A DNA stretch of 64,000 nucleotides from Hyphomonas sp. (GCA_016124495.1 WGNP01000005.1:1-64000); one strand, 5' to 3'. Shown: positions 1-8,486, counted from the first letter of the stretch. The notes: generated by a model from the sequence alone, not told the origin. Numbers and translations are program-made.

Positions 1-807
1 CACTTCGCCGGCCAGCAGCGCCGTTTCGCGGTGCGCCTCGGCCAGGCGGGTAATCGAATCAAACAGGAACAGGACATTGTGGCCCTGGTCGCGGAAATGC
101 TCCGCCGTCGCAATCGCGCAGTTCGCCGCCCGCTTCTTCGCACCGGGCGATTCGCTGGCCGTAGCCGCAATCACGACCGTCCGCCCGCGCATCTCAGGTG
201 TCAGCGTGTGCTGGATGAAGTCGTTTACCTCGCGGCCGCGTTCCCCGATCAGGGCGATCACCACCCGGTCAGCTTCAAGGCCCGTGGCGAGCGAGCCAAG
301 GAACGTGGACTTACCAATGCCGGAGCCTGCAAACAGGCCAATCCGTTGGCCCCGGCACAAGGGCAACAGCGTGTCCGTGACAGCCCATCCTGTGGCCAGA
401 CGCGGCCCAAGGCGCCGGCGGGCGTGCGCGGGCAGGGCGGGGGCATGAAGCGCCCGGATGCTGGCCCGCACGGGGGCGGCGGTCGTCCCGCCGCCGGCGA
501 CCTCGCCCCGGTAGTTGATCACGTTGCCCAGCCAGTGGTCACCGGGCTCGATGCGCGCTTCCTGCTCGATTTCGACCCTGTCACCGATGCGAATTGTGTC
601 ACAGGGCGAAAACAGCAGCGCGGTAACACTTTCCGCCGACACGCTCAGGATTTCTCCGTGGATGGTCTGACCGGGTTTCTGGATCTGGATTTCGTTGCCC
701 ACACCGGCCAGTTGGCTGATTCCGGCGATCTTTAGCATGCCCGGCGCGACATCCGTCACCGTGCCCCAGAGCCGGTAGAGTTGGTCAAGCCGGGAAGAGA
801 TCATCAT
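1..807 (-). CDS. fliI: Flagellum-specific ATPase FliI (partial, C-terminus outside window)
   Basis: This is the ATPase of the flagellar type III export apparatus, which works at the cytoplasmic face of the basal body. The frame is open from an ATG at 807 to base 1 (269 codons; the family is about 440 aa, so the C-terminal part is missing). I see a beta-barrel N-domain, then Walker A GSGIGKST, the GERGREV segment and Walker B LFLFDS. A second in-frame ATG follows directly at 804. The gene is divergent from flgB across about 90 bp holding TTAA-type sites. Identification is firm; only the choice between the two adjacent ATGs is open. Confidence 0.95.
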   Translation of the reverse strand, partial: MMISSRLDQLYRLWGTVTDVAPGMLKIAGISQLAGVGNEIQIQKPGQTIHGEILSVSAESVTALLFSPCDTIRIGDRVEIEQEARIEPGDHWLGNVINYRGEVAGGGTTAAPVRASIRALHAPALPAHARRRLGPRLATGWAVTDTLLPLCRGQRIGLFAGSGIGKSTFLGSLATGLEADRVVIALIGERGREVNDFIQHTLTPEMRGRTVVIAATASESPGAKKRAANCAIATAEHFRDQGHNVLFLFDSITRLAEAHRETALLAGEV

Positions 808-835
808 CCGCAAGTAAACAAAACCCCGTCTGTTG

Positions 836-880
836 TTAACCTATTCTTTAACTAATCCGAACATTTTCTTAAAAGGTTAA
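836..880. promoter_or_regulatory. TTAA-type (CtrA-like) sites between fliI and flgB
   Basis: The AT-rich divergent spacer holds TTAA at 836-839 and 848-851 (spacing 8) and at 869-872 and 877-880 (spacing 4). The CtrA consensus of Caulobacterales is TTAA-N7-TTAA, and class II flagellar promoters there are CtrA targets. The spacing is off by one, so this is a candidate only. The sites would suit both fliI and the flgB operon. Confidence 0.35.
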
Positions 881-896
881 CCACGGTGACTCAGCC

Positions 897-1256
897 ATGA
901 TTTCCGACGTGCAATTGTTCAAAGTCTACGGTGCGATGGCTCGCTACGCGGCCGAAGCGCAAAACGTCAGTGCGACCAATATCGCCCGGGCGAATGAACC
1001 CGGATACAAGGCCAAGGAGATCGAAACCTTCGATGCCTTCCTTGCCCGCGTATCCAATAATGCGGCCGCCGACCCGATGACGGCCTCGTTCCACCTGACC
1101 GAGTCGCGCGGGCCTATGTCGCCCAATGGCAACAATGTCAGTCTTGAGCAGGAAGTCTTCAATTCTGCCGAGGCCATGGGCCAGCACAGCCTTGCGCTAT
1201 CAGTTTACACCAAGTCGATGGACCTGTTGCGCACTGCAATTGGCCGTCGCGGCTAA
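897..1256 (+). CDS. flgB: Flagellar basal-body rod protein FlgB
   Basis: This is a proximal rod subunit of the flagellar basal body, exported by the flagellar type III system. The 119 aa product is short, as usual for FlgB, and has the rod-protein signature around NVSATNIARANEPGYKA near residues 23-40, followed by a C-terminal amphipathic helix. It is the first gene of the operon flgB-flgC-fliE-fliQ-flhA-fliR-flhB. flgC starts 11 bp downstream. The Shine-Dalgarno is weak. Family identification rests on the rod motif and on the gene order. Confidence 0.93.
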   Translation: MISDVQLFKVYGAMARYAAEAQNVSATNIARANEPGYKAKEIETFDAFLARVSNNAAADPMTASFHLTESRGPMSPNGNNVSLEQEVFNSAEAMGQHSLALSVYTKSMDLLRTAIGRRG

Positions 1257-1267
1257 GGACGTCAGCG

Positions 1268-1651
1268 ATGAACCCGCTCAAGGCAACCATGATGCAGGCG
1301 ATCCAGGGAATGGAACTGCAGTCCAAACGGATGGGCATTTCCTCGGAGAACATCTCGAACGTCGACACGCCTGGCTATCGCCGCAAGCTTCTGATGGTTT
1401 CGCCCCAGCAGACGGCCGGCGACCAGTTCATGGAGACGCGCGTCCGCCTCGACCAGTCGGAAGGGGTGCGCAGCTTCGACCCGGAACACCCCATGGCCGA
1501 CGCCGATGGCTATGTGACCATGTCCAACGTTTCGCTCGTGACCGAGCTTGCAGATATGCGCGAAGCCAACCGGTCCTACGAAGCCAACCTCAATTCATTC
1601 CAGCAGGCACGTACAATGTACCGGTCCTTGCTGGATGTCCTGCGCCGCTAA
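1268..1651 (+). CDS. flgC: Flagellar basal-body rod protein FlgC
   Basis: This is a proximal rod subunit. The 127 aa protein has the rod signature SSENISNVDTPGYRRK near residues 25-40 and the C-terminal LVTELADMREANRSYEAN segment typical of FlgC, which forms the coiled axial domain. It sits between flgB and fliE in one transcription unit. An ATG start at 1268 is preceded by a purine-poor leader, and the length matches the family. Confidence 0.95.
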   Translation: MNPLKATMMQAIQGMELQSKRMGISSENISNVDTPGYRRKLLMVSPQQTAGDQFMETRVRLDQSEGVRSFDPEHPMADADGYVTMSNVSLVTELADMREANRSYEANLNSFQQARTMYRSLLDVLRR

Positions 1652-1662
1652 GGAGAACCTGA

Positions 1663-1962
1663 ATGTCGAGCCTGGGATTTAATCCGTATAATACGCTGGG
1701 CACCGCCGCCCGCGCGATTGACAGCGGCAGTGCGGCTGGCAAGCCGGAAGCTGCCGGTAACCAGATCGCAGAAGGCATCGGCGATTTCCGCGCCGCCCTG
1801 CAACAGGCCGAACAAACCGCCATGCAGACAGCCGTAACCGGCGCTGACCCGCATGCTATGGTTCAGGCGCTCAGTAATGCTGAAATCATGCTCGATGCAG
1901 CCGTGACCATCCGCAACAAGGTCGTGGAAGCCTATCAGGAACTCTTGCGGATGCCGGTCTGA
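1663..1962 (+). CDS. fliE: Flagellar hook-basal body protein FliE
   Basis: FliE links the MS ring/export gate to the rod. The 99 aa protein has a variable N-terminus (about 30 residues) and a conserved C-terminal helical part, with EIMLDAAVTIRNKVVEAYQE and a closing LLRMPV. An AAGGAG lies a few bases before the ATG. It lies 11 bp after flgC and 15 bp before fliQ. Confidence 0.93.
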   Translation: MSSLGFNPYNTLGTAARAIDSGSAAGKPEAAGNQIAEGIGDFRAALQQAEQTAMQTAVTGADPHAMVQALSNAEIMLDAAVTIRNKVVEAYQELLRMPV

Positions 1963-1977
1963 GGCGCGCAGGCAGTC

Positions 1978-2241
1978 ATGTCCGAGGGCGAGATCTTTGA
2001 AGTACTGCGTGCGAACCTCTGGGGCGCCGCGATGATGGGGTTGCCGATCCTGGCAACCACACTCGTTGTCGGTTTCGTCATTGGTCTCCTTCAGGCGCTT
2101 ACTTCAATTCAGGAGATGACACTGACCTTCATCCCGAAGATTCTGGCAGTGCTGATCGTATTCTTTCTCTCGCTTGGTTACATGACCAAGGTCGCGCTCG
2201 ACCTGTTCAATAACTGGGTTATCCCGCTCATTTCCGGATAG
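1978..2241 (+). CDS. fliQ: Flagellar export protein FliQ
   Basis: This is an inner-membrane component of the flagellar type III export gate (the FliPQR complex). The 87 aa product has two hydrophobic helices separated by LLQALTSIQEMTLTFIPK, the typical FliQ hairpin. fliP is not in this window. flhA starts 8 bp after the stop. Confidence 0.95.
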   Translation: MSEGEIFEVLRANLWGAAMMGLPILATTLVVGFVIGLLQALTSIQEMTLTFIPKILAVLIVFFLSLGYMTKVALDLFNNWVIPLISG

Positions 2242-2249
2242 GTCAGGAC

Positions 2250-4325
2250 ATGCCGAACTCGAAGTCTTTCGGACTGACTGACCCGACCTCGCTGCTCGCG
2301 ATCGGGCTGATGGTGGTCATCCTGTTCATGATCCTGCCGATGCCGGCCTGGGTCATTGATATCGGCCTGACTATCTCGTTTGCGTTGTCGATACTGATTT
2401 TCACGACGGTGATCTTCGTCGAGAAGCCGCTCGATTTCTCCTCCTTCCCGAGCGTCCTGCTCGCGACACTGATCCTGCGGCTGGCGCTGAACGTCGCCTC
2501 GACGAAGCTGATCATCGGCGAGGGGCATACAGGCACCGATGCCGCCGGTGAGGTGATCGAGGGCTTCGCCATGTTCGTCATGGGCGGCGAGCTGTTCGTG
2601 GGCCTCGTGGTGTTCGCCGTGCTGATGATCGTGAACTTCATGGTGATCACGAAAGGCGCCGGCCGGATGGCCGAAGTCGGTGCCCGCTTCGCCCTCGATG
2701 CGATGCCAGGCAAGCAGATGGCGATTGATTCCGACCTTGCCGTTGGCGCGATCACGCATGAAGAAGCCAAGCTCCGCCGCGCGCGCGAACAGGAAGAGGC
2801 CGCCTTCCTCGGCTCGCTCGATGGTGCTTCGAAATTCGTGAAAGGCGACGCGATTGCGGGCCTGCTCATCACCTCCCTGAACCTCGTCGCCGGCATGGGC
2901 TTCGGCCTGATGGTGCATGGCCTAAGCTTCAACGAAGCGCTTCAGAACTATTCGATCCTGACGGTGGGCGACGGTCTGGTCACGCAGATCCCGGCTGTGA
3001 TCGTTTCGATTTCTGCTGCACTCCTCCTGTCGAAGGGCCGGGAAGAAGGCGCCATCGACCGTGCGCTTGGCCTGCAGCTCGGTGCAAGCTCGACCCCGCT
3101 GCTGATTGTCGGCGGCGTGATGGCGGTCTTCGCCTTCCTGGGCCTGCCCTTCATCCCGTTCATGACGGCCGCCGCCGGTTTCGTACTCGTGTCCTTCCTC
3201 ATTCGCAGGGAGGAGAAGCGCAAAGCCGAAGAGAAGGCCAATCCGGCGCCATCCACAGCGCCCAAGGTCGCCAAGATCGGCGACTCGATCTATTCGGACG
3301 AAATCCACCTGGAGGTCGCGCCGGACCTGGTAAACCTTGTCCTCGTCGGCGAGAATGGTTTCGAAAGCCGTGTCGATAAGATCCGTCGCTACATCGCCGA
3401 AGAGTACGGTTTTGTCCTTCCTCCCATCCGGATGACAGACAATCCGACCCTCAAGAAGAACGAGTACCGCATCCGTATTCAGGGCGTGCGCCTGGACTCC
3501 GGGTTCCTGCGGCCTGGAAATGTTCTGGCCCTGATCGAAGACAACCAGCTTCCGCACATGCAAGGTGAAAAGGTCCGCGAGCCGGTCTACAAGGCGGCTG
3601 CGCGCTGGCTGCCGAACAGCAGGAAGCAGGAGCTTGCGGCGTCGGGCATTCCGACCGTCGAGCCGATGGAGGTGCTCGCCACCCACATGCTCGAGGTCAT
3701 CCAGTCCAACTTCTCACTCGTCTTTACCCGGATGGTCATGGTTGAGACCCTCGACGCGCTGACAAGGATCACCGACACTGACCGCGCCGCTGCAAACCAG
3801 CGTTTCCTGGATGAGTACGTCCCCGGCAAGGTGACGCCGGAAATCCTGCTATCGGTGCTGCGTCTTCTTTTGTCCGAGCGCATTTCTGTTCGTAATCTGT
3901 TCCTGATCGTGGAGACAATTGCAGAGGTCAAGCCGATGGGGCTTAGTGTGCCCCGTATTGTCGAACTCGTACGCCAGCGTCTTGCTTTCCAGATTGTTGA
4001 CCGTCTGCAGGACGAGCAGGGCCGCCTGCCGCTCGTCCAGCTGTCCGCCGGCTGGGAGCAGAAATTCTCTCAATATGAGGTTAATGGAGACAGCGGCAGT
4101 TCCGACGTCGCCTTGCCGCCGGAACTCTTTAGTGAACTGATTACTGCCGTGCAGTCGAAGCTGAATGAAACCGCCCAGAAGGGAATTGTTGCGGCTGTTG
4201 CGACGACATCCAAACGCCGCCGTTTCCTGCAGACGGTCCTTGCCAGCAAGGGCATCCGCAACGCGGTTGTCGCCTATGAGGAAATCAGCGCGAAGAGCAA
4301 GCCCTATATTATCGGCGTTGCCTGA
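2250..4325 (+). CDS. flhA: Flagellar export protein FlhA
   Basis: This is the large export-gate protein of the flagellar type III secretion system. At 691 aa it is family-typical: about eight N-terminal membrane segments (residues about 15-320), the FHIPEP-type cytoplasmic loop including GRMAEVGARFALDAMPGKQM, and a large soluble C-terminal domain that binds substrates and chaperones. Its TGA overlaps the fliR ATG by one base, which suggests translational coupling. Confidence 0.97.
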   Translation: MPNSKSFGLTDPTSLLAIGLMVVILFMILPMPAWVIDIGLTISFALSILIFTTVIFVEKPLDFSSFPSVLLATLILRLALNVASTKLIIGEGHTGTDAAGEVIEGFAMFVMGGELFVGLVVFAVLMIVNFMVITKGAGRMAEVGARFALDAMPGKQMAIDSDLAVGAITHEEAKLRRAREQEEAAFLGSLDGASKFVKGDAIAGLLITSLNLVAGMGFGLMVHGLSFNEALQNYSILTVGDGLVTQIPAVIVSISAALLLSKGREEGAIDRALGLQLGASSTPLLIVGGVMAVFAFLGLPFIPFMTAAAGFVLVSFLIRREEKRKAEEKANPAPSTAPKVAKIGDSIYSDEIHLEVAPDLVNLVLVGENGFESRVDKIRRYIAEEYGFVLPPIRMTDNPTLKKNEYRIRIQGVRLDSGFLRPGNVLALIEDNQLPHMQGEKVREPVYKAAARWLPNSRKQELAASGIPTVEPMEVLATHMLEVIQSNFSLVFTRMVMVETLDALTRITDTDRAAANQRFLDEYVPGKVTPEILLSVLRLLLSERISVRNLFLIVETIAEVKPMGLSVPRIVELVRQRLAFQIVDRLQDEQGRLPLVQLSAGWEQKFSQYEVNGDSGSSDVALPPELFSELITAVQSKLNETAQKGIVAAVATTSKRRRFLQTVLASKGIRNAVVAYEEISAKSKPYIIGVA

Positions 4326-5080
4326 TGGACCTTGGTATTCCGTTGCCGGACGACCTGACGGCGTGGATTGCGCTGTTCATGATGGTCGTGGCGCGGCTGT
4401 CCTTTGTCATATTCTTCCTGCCAGGGATCGGCGAACAGGTCGTGCCGACACGAGCCCGCGCGTTTGTGTTGATTGGCGTAGCCCTCGCCATGACGACATC
4501 TGGTTTCATAGAGGCGCCTGTTGCCACCGAGCTCACTGATTTTTTCAGTCTGCTCATGATGGAAATCTTTATCGGTTTCGGGCTCGGTGTGATGCTTCGC
4601 CTGACAATCTGGATGCTGATGATAGCAGGCTCGGTCATCGCTCAGTCGATCGGACTGGCTCAGTTTCTGGCGCCGGCGCTGGAGCACGAAGCGCAGACGC
4701 TGACGGCAAACATGCTGTCAATCGCAGGCGCGGCGGTGTTGCTGTCGGTTAACTTCCATGTCGAAGTGATCGTCTCACTTCTGCGCCTATATGCAGACAT
4801 TCCGCTGGGCGCGCTCACCCTGCTGAGCGGGCCGATGCTGGCACAGAGTTTTTATGCCGCATTTGGTTTTGCCCTGTTGCTGGCCTGGCCGTTCGTCGCG
4901 ATTAACCTTCTTTATAATATCTGTCTTGGCTTCATCAACAAGGCTTTGCCCTCCCTGATGGTAGCCTTTGTCGGCGCCCCGTTCATGGTGGGCGCCGGCA
5001 CCATGATGCTTGCCCTGTCGATCGCCGGCATCCTGCTTGCCTGGAAAGACCGTGCCATGCAGGTCGTCTGGTGGATTTGA
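4325..5080 (+). CDS. fliR: Flagellar export protein FliR
   Basis: This membrane protein of the flagellar export gate has 251 aa and about six hydrophobic segments. Characteristic FliR stretches are seen: FFLPGIGEQVVPTRARA near the N-terminus, IGLAQFLAPA in the middle and INLLYNICLGFINKALPSL near residue 200. The ATG overlaps the flhA stop by one base. flhB follows 8 bp later. The order flhA-fliR-flhB is a conserved variant in alphaproteobacteria. Confidence 0.94.
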   Translation: MDLGIPLPDDLTAWIALFMMVVARLSFVIFFLPGIGEQVVPTRARAFVLIGVALAMTTSGFIEAPVATELTDFFSLLMMEIFIGFGLGVMLRLTIWMLMIAGSVIAQSIGLAQFLAPALEHEAQTLTANMLSIAGAAVLLSVNFHVEVIVSLLRLYADIPLGALTLLSGPMLAQSFYAAFGFALLLAWPFVAINLLYNICLGFINKALPSLMVAFVGAPFMVGAGTMMLALSIAGILLAWKDRAMQVVWWI

Positions 5081-5088
5081 GATAGAAG

Positions 5089-6165
5089 ATGGCCGAACAG
5101 GACGACAGCGCCGAAAAGGAATTTGATGCCACCGAGGAGCGCCTGCGACAGGCGCGGGAGGAGGGCGACGTTCCCCAGTCGAAGGAGGCCAACGCCCTTG
5201 CGGTGATTATTGGCATCGTGGCAGCGGCGTTTGTCCTGAATGCGATCGTTGGACAGACGCTCTTTGAAGATTTTTCCTCAATGCTCTATCACGGCGACAC
5301 TTTCGCCCGTGACATCTTCAGCGGAGGTGGCGGCGCGGCCTGGAGCTGGATCGCGAGTGTCACGCTCCATCTGTTGCCGATCTTTCTGGTGCCTGCGGTA
5401 ATCGTGCTTGTTTCGCTCACTGTTCAGCAGGCCATCGTCTTTTCGCTGAAGAAGATTGAGCTCGACATCAAGAAGATCTCACCCTTTGAGAACATCAAGA
5501 AGCGCTATGGGACCAGCGGACTGCTCGATTTTCTGAAGGACACCCTGAAACTGCTCTTTGCCGTGGTGATCGGCATCGTGTTCCTTATCCAGTTCATGGA
5601 GGACTATTACGCCAGCGCTCAGATGCAGATGGAGGACGTCTACAAGTTCACATTCGACCAGACCCTTCGGCTGATCCTCTATTTCCTTGCCTTTCAGGTC
5701 GCGCTCGCTGTGATCGACCTGCCGCTTACGCGCCAGTTACATCTCAACAAGCTGAAGATGTCGCGTGAGGACATGAAGAAGGAGATGAAGCAAAGCGAAG
5801 GCGATCCGGAGATGAAGATGAGGCGCCGCGAGAAGGCGTCAAAAATCTCGAAAGGTCAGATGATGCAGAACGTGAAGACGGCAACGGTCATCATGGTCAA
5901 CCCCACCCACTACGCCGTGGCGCTCAAATGGGATCCCGAGAGCCAGAAAGCGCCGGTTTGTGTTGCAAAGGGCGTCGACGAAATTGCAGCGCGGATCCGC
6001 GAGATAGCGGCCGAGAACAAGATCCCCATTTACCGCGATCCGCCGGCTGCCCGCTCTATCTACAATCTGGTTGATATCGACGAAGAGATCCGTCCCGAGC
6101 ACTTTGCTGCCGTTGCCGCGGCGATCCAGTTTATCGACCGTCTCAAGAGCCCGCCGCAGGGATAG
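5089..6165 (+). CDS. flhB: Flagellar export switch protein FlhB
   Basis: FlhB sets substrate specificity of the flagellar export gate (rod/hook to filament) by self-cleavage. The 358 aa protein has a charged N-terminus (KEFDATEERLRQAREEGDVP), four membrane segments, and a cytoplasmic C-domain with the autocleavage motif NPTH at residues 271-274. The site is intact, so normal processing is expected. It is the last recognised core gate gene of the operon; a small coiled-coil gene follows 3 bp later. Confidence 0.97.
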   Translation: MAEQDDSAEKEFDATEERLRQAREEGDVPQSKEANALAVIIGIVAAAFVLNAIVGQTLFEDFSSMLYHGDTFARDIFSGGGGAAWSWIASVTLHLLPIFLVPAVIVLVSLTVQQAIVFSLKKIELDIKKISPFENIKKRYGTSGLLDFLKDTLKLLFAVVIGIVFLIQFMEDYYASAQMQMEDVYKFTFDQTLRLILYFLAFQVALAVIDLPLTRQLHLNKLKMSREDMKKEMKQSEGDPEMKMRRREKASKISKGQMMQNVKTATVIMVNPTHYAVALKWDPESQKAPVCVAKGVDEIAARIREIAAENKIPIYRDPPAARSIYNLVDIDEEIRPEHFAAVAAAIQFIDRLKSPPQG

Positions 6166-6168
6166 ATT

Positions 6169-6504
6169 ATGGCGGTCAGGAAAGATGCTCTCCGCAAGAT
6201 CGTGGCGCTGAAGCGTCAAAGTGCCGAACAGAAGGTGCGGGCACTGCAGCTGGACGTGGAGAGTATCGAGGCGGCCATCAATGACCTCACGGCCGGTCTC
6301 AAGGCGCTCGATGAAGGCAAGGCGGGCATCGAGGCCTACTTCCTGGCCCAGGCGAACGGGCATGTCGACAGGGTGATCCGCGATATTGACGCACGAAATG
6401 CGGCGCTGCTTGTCAGGCGGTCCGAACTGGATGCAGCGCGCGAAGCGCTGAAGCGGGTTTTTCACTCACAGGAACGCCTCGACGAGGTTTTGCCCAAAGG
6501 GTAG
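6169..6504 (+). CDS. Small coiled-coil protein, probably FliJ-like
   Basis: The 111 aa product is almost entirely predicted helix, rich in Lys, Arg, Glu and Ala with heptad-like spacing. That is the shape of FliJ, the central stalk-like partner of FliI in the export ATPase. It begins 3 bp after flhB and is clearly cotranscribed with the flagellar genes. The assignment comes from size, composition and context; sequence identity of FliJ proteins is low, so I leave the symbol blank. Confidence 0.6.
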   Translation: MAVRKDALRKIVALKRQSAEQKVRALQLDVESIEAAINDLTAGLKALDEGKAGIEAYFLAQANGHVDRVIRDIDARNAALLVRRSELDAAREALKRVFHSQERLDEVLPKG

Positions 6505-6547
6505 GGCGCCCGTGCAGACGTCTGCTCGGATTTTTTCCGGCAGATAG

Positions 6548-6621
6548 CCTCGCCGGTCAGGCACCGCGCCCGGGCGATCCTGCAAATGTCTGCCAGGCGC
6601 AGGTCGTCCTCGCCGGTCAGG
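6548..6621. repeat. 14-bp direct repeat pair
   Basis: The sequence CCTCGCCGGTCAGG occurs at 6548-6561 and again at 6608-6621, exactly 60 bp apart, in the gene-free stretch between the flagellar operon and the TIR-FGE gene. No open frame here looks coding. It might mark an old insertion boundary, but it is short and GC-rich. Confidence 0.4.
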
Positions 6622-6734
6622 ATCAGGGACGCGGGCGGCGCGTGTCATGCGTCATCAGCGGGCCCGTTCGGCCCTGGTCTGGCACGCGCCCCTTGCCCAT
6701 GTTGGCGTCCGCAAGGCCGCGTCTCAGTTCAGAG

Positions 6735-6751
6735 GCTGCCTGCCCGGCAGC
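6735..6751. other. GC-rich hairpin downstream of the TIR-FGE gene
   Basis: GCTGCC (6735-6740) and GGCAGC (6746-6751) form a perfect 6-bp inverted repeat around a 5-base loop, 25 bp beyond the stop codon of the TIR-FGE gene. It could be a weak terminator (no T run). DGR targets often carry a hairpin just after the variable region, so it is also a candidate for that role. Confidence 0.35.
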
Positions 6752-6776
6752 GCCTCGCAGACAGGGCAGGCGAAGG

Positions 6777-8486
6777 CTAAACCGTGCGCGCCAGGCGGAA
6801 CCCGTTGATGATGCCCTGGCTTGAAGTGATGACCCGGGTTCGGGCGGCTGAGCGCAGGTTTACGGGATTGTTGACCCATGAACCGCCGCGAAGGACGCGG
6901 GGCGAGTGATCGCCTTCCCAGACCGATCCGTCTTCCGGCGCGCCAGCGTAATTATAATGCCAGGAATCCGCGCACCATTCCCAGATATTGCCGTGCATGT
7001 CGTGCAGGCCAAACTCATTGGCCGGGTAAGAGCCAACCGGCATGGTCTTCTCATGATAGGCGCCCTTATGGCCGTCGCCATATGCCTGGTGACCATTATA
7101 GTTTGCCTGCTTCGCCGTAATCGTCTCGCCGAAATGGAAGGCTGTCACTGTCCCGGCCCGGCAGGCATATTCCCATTCAGCTTCTGAGGGCAGGCGAAAG
7201 GCATCGTATTTACCGGACAGGCCGAAACGCTCGTTCAGCCAGGCGATATAGGCGGTCGCACCTTCCCAGGAGACGTTAATCACCGGGCGCCGGTTCCGGC
7301 CCCAGCCATTGTCCGCCAGGTTCGGGAGTTCGGCTCCGGAATCCCGGGCTGCGTCCCATTCGGCGAAAGTCACCGTATGCTGGCCGAGCGCAAAGGCGTA
7401 ACTGATGACGACCTCGTGTTGAGGAAATTCCGCCTCGGCGGCGCCGGGCTCACCGGTTGCTGCCCCCATCAGGAAACGGCCGGGCGGGATAACGACCATT
7501 CGCGGTTTGGGCCAGCGGGCCAGCGCCGGAATACGAACGGGAAATACCCGTTCGGAGGCCGGCTTCCCCTCCAGCGCCGCCAGGACAGCGCGCATCCCCT
7601 CTCGCCCCAGACGCGCCTCCAGCGCCTTCAGGGCGCGGTCTTCGGCCTCAGCTCTTGCCCGTTCATCATCCGCGAGTTCCTGCGCAAGCGTCAGCCGGGC
7701 GATCCCGCTGCGGCGCAACACGCTGCGGGCGTGGCTGCCGAGATGTGCAAACACGCCTGCCCCTCTCGAGGGGTCGTCCAGAAACTCGGAGATCTCGTGC
7801 GGCGACGCGTGATCGACCGCCGACCAGTCTTCCAGCTGGCGGAGGTGACGCTGGGCGTTGGATGCCTCCGGCGCGCCCGGGAAAGCCTCGAGGAAATCCT
7901 TGTAATCGCGAACAGCCAGGCTCTTTTCGATCAGTGCCCAGCGCGCCTCAGATCGCAAAGCCCGGCCTTGCCCGGTAATCAGCTCCGGCGCGGTTTGCAG
8001 GTCTGCGCGCTCCTGCTCATTTACCTGCAGGGGCCCGGCGGGCGCCAGCGCCGGGGCGCGGCAGAGAAGGCTGATGCCGTTTGGGGAGCGGCGCCGGGCT
8101 CCAAGGCGCTCTGCGAGGGCATAAAGCAGGCTGTAGACGCCCTCGGATTCCGGCTCACCGCTCCAGTTTACAAGGGGCAGACCCTGCGCCGGTTCGAAAC
8201 CAGGCGGCGGCTCAACCCATTCCAGGTAAACCTCGATCAGCTTGCTGCGGCTTCTGGCATGACTGGCCTCAGAACGCACAGGCTCCGAGCGCACCGACGC
8301 TGAACACCAGAGCACGATGACAATCTGTAAGGGCTCCGGCTTCGCCTCGGTCTGGTTAAGCAGCCCGGGAGTGGCGGAAAACTCACGGTCCCAACAGGTC
8401 TCATAACCATGTGCTTCAAGCGTGGCGGCCAGCCGCTCAGCATGGGCCCTGCGCTCCTTGTGGAAACTTATGAAAACATCTGTCAT
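6777..8486 (-). CDS. TIR domain plus FGE-sulfatase (C-type-lectin fold) protein, candidate DGR target
   Basis: A 569 aa protein. Residues about 1-127 look like a TIR domain: it starts TDVFISFHKE and keeps a candidate catalytic Glu at 73 in VRSEA. A helical linker follows, and from about 327 an SUMF1/FGE-sulfatase domain, with MVVIPPGRFLMG, LPSEAEWEYACRAG, GLHDMHGNIWEWC and the tail GGSW...GFRLAR. I chose the ATG at 8486 because GAGG lies 6 bases upstream; an ATG at 8525 would add 13 residues. TIR domains often cleave NAD, and FGE folds in DGR targets act as binding domains; an immune or recognition role is inference. No partner gene is recognised beside it. Confidence 0.8.
   Translation of the reverse strand: MTDVFISFHKERRAHAERLAATLEAHGYETCWDREFSATPGLLNQTEAKPEPLQIVIVLWCSASVRSEPVRSEASHARSRSKLIEVYLEWVEPPPGFEPAQGLPLVNWSGEPESEGVYSLLYALAERLGARRRSPNGISLLCRAPALAPAGPLQVNEQERADLQTAPELITGQGRALRSEARWALIEKSLAVRDYKDFLEAFPGAPEASNAQRHLRQLEDWSAVDHASPHEISEFLDDPSRGAGVFAHLGSHARSVLRRSGIARLTLAQELADDERARAEAEDRALKALEARLGREGMRAVLAALEGKPASERVFPVRIPALARWPKPRMVVIPPGRFLMGAATGEPGAAEAEFPQHEVVISYAFALGQHTVTFAEWDAARDSGAELPNLADNGWGRNRRPVINVSWEGATAYIAWLNERFGLSGKYDAFRLPSEAEWEYACRAGTVTAFHFGETITAKQANYNGHQAYGDGHKGAYHEKTMPVGSYPANEFGLHDMHGNIWEWCADSWHYNYAGAPEDGSVWEGDHSPRVLRGGSWVNNPVNLRSAARTRVITSSQGIINGFRLARTV
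6801..6878 (-). other. Candidate DGR variable region (VR)
   Basis: Codons 537-562 of the TIR-FGE gene run from W of GGSW to G of GFR. Besides plain AAC and AAT codons, many positions are GTC, GCC, ACC, ATC or AGC: each is reachable from AAC by changing only the two A bases while the final C stays. GTC at 6875-6873 and 6833-6831, GCC at 6845-6843, ACC at 6839-6837, ATC at 6830-6828, 6812-6810 and 6809-6807 and AGC at 6821-6819 fit this. Typical templates have Asn in these slots. The template itself is not in the window. Confidence 0.6.

Noticed and set aside
6505-6776. Search for a DGR template repeat next to the TIR-FGE gene
   Set aside because: I compared this gap with the variable region on both strands and found no A-rich (or complementary T-rich) counterpart; no reverse transcriptase-like gene is seen in the window.
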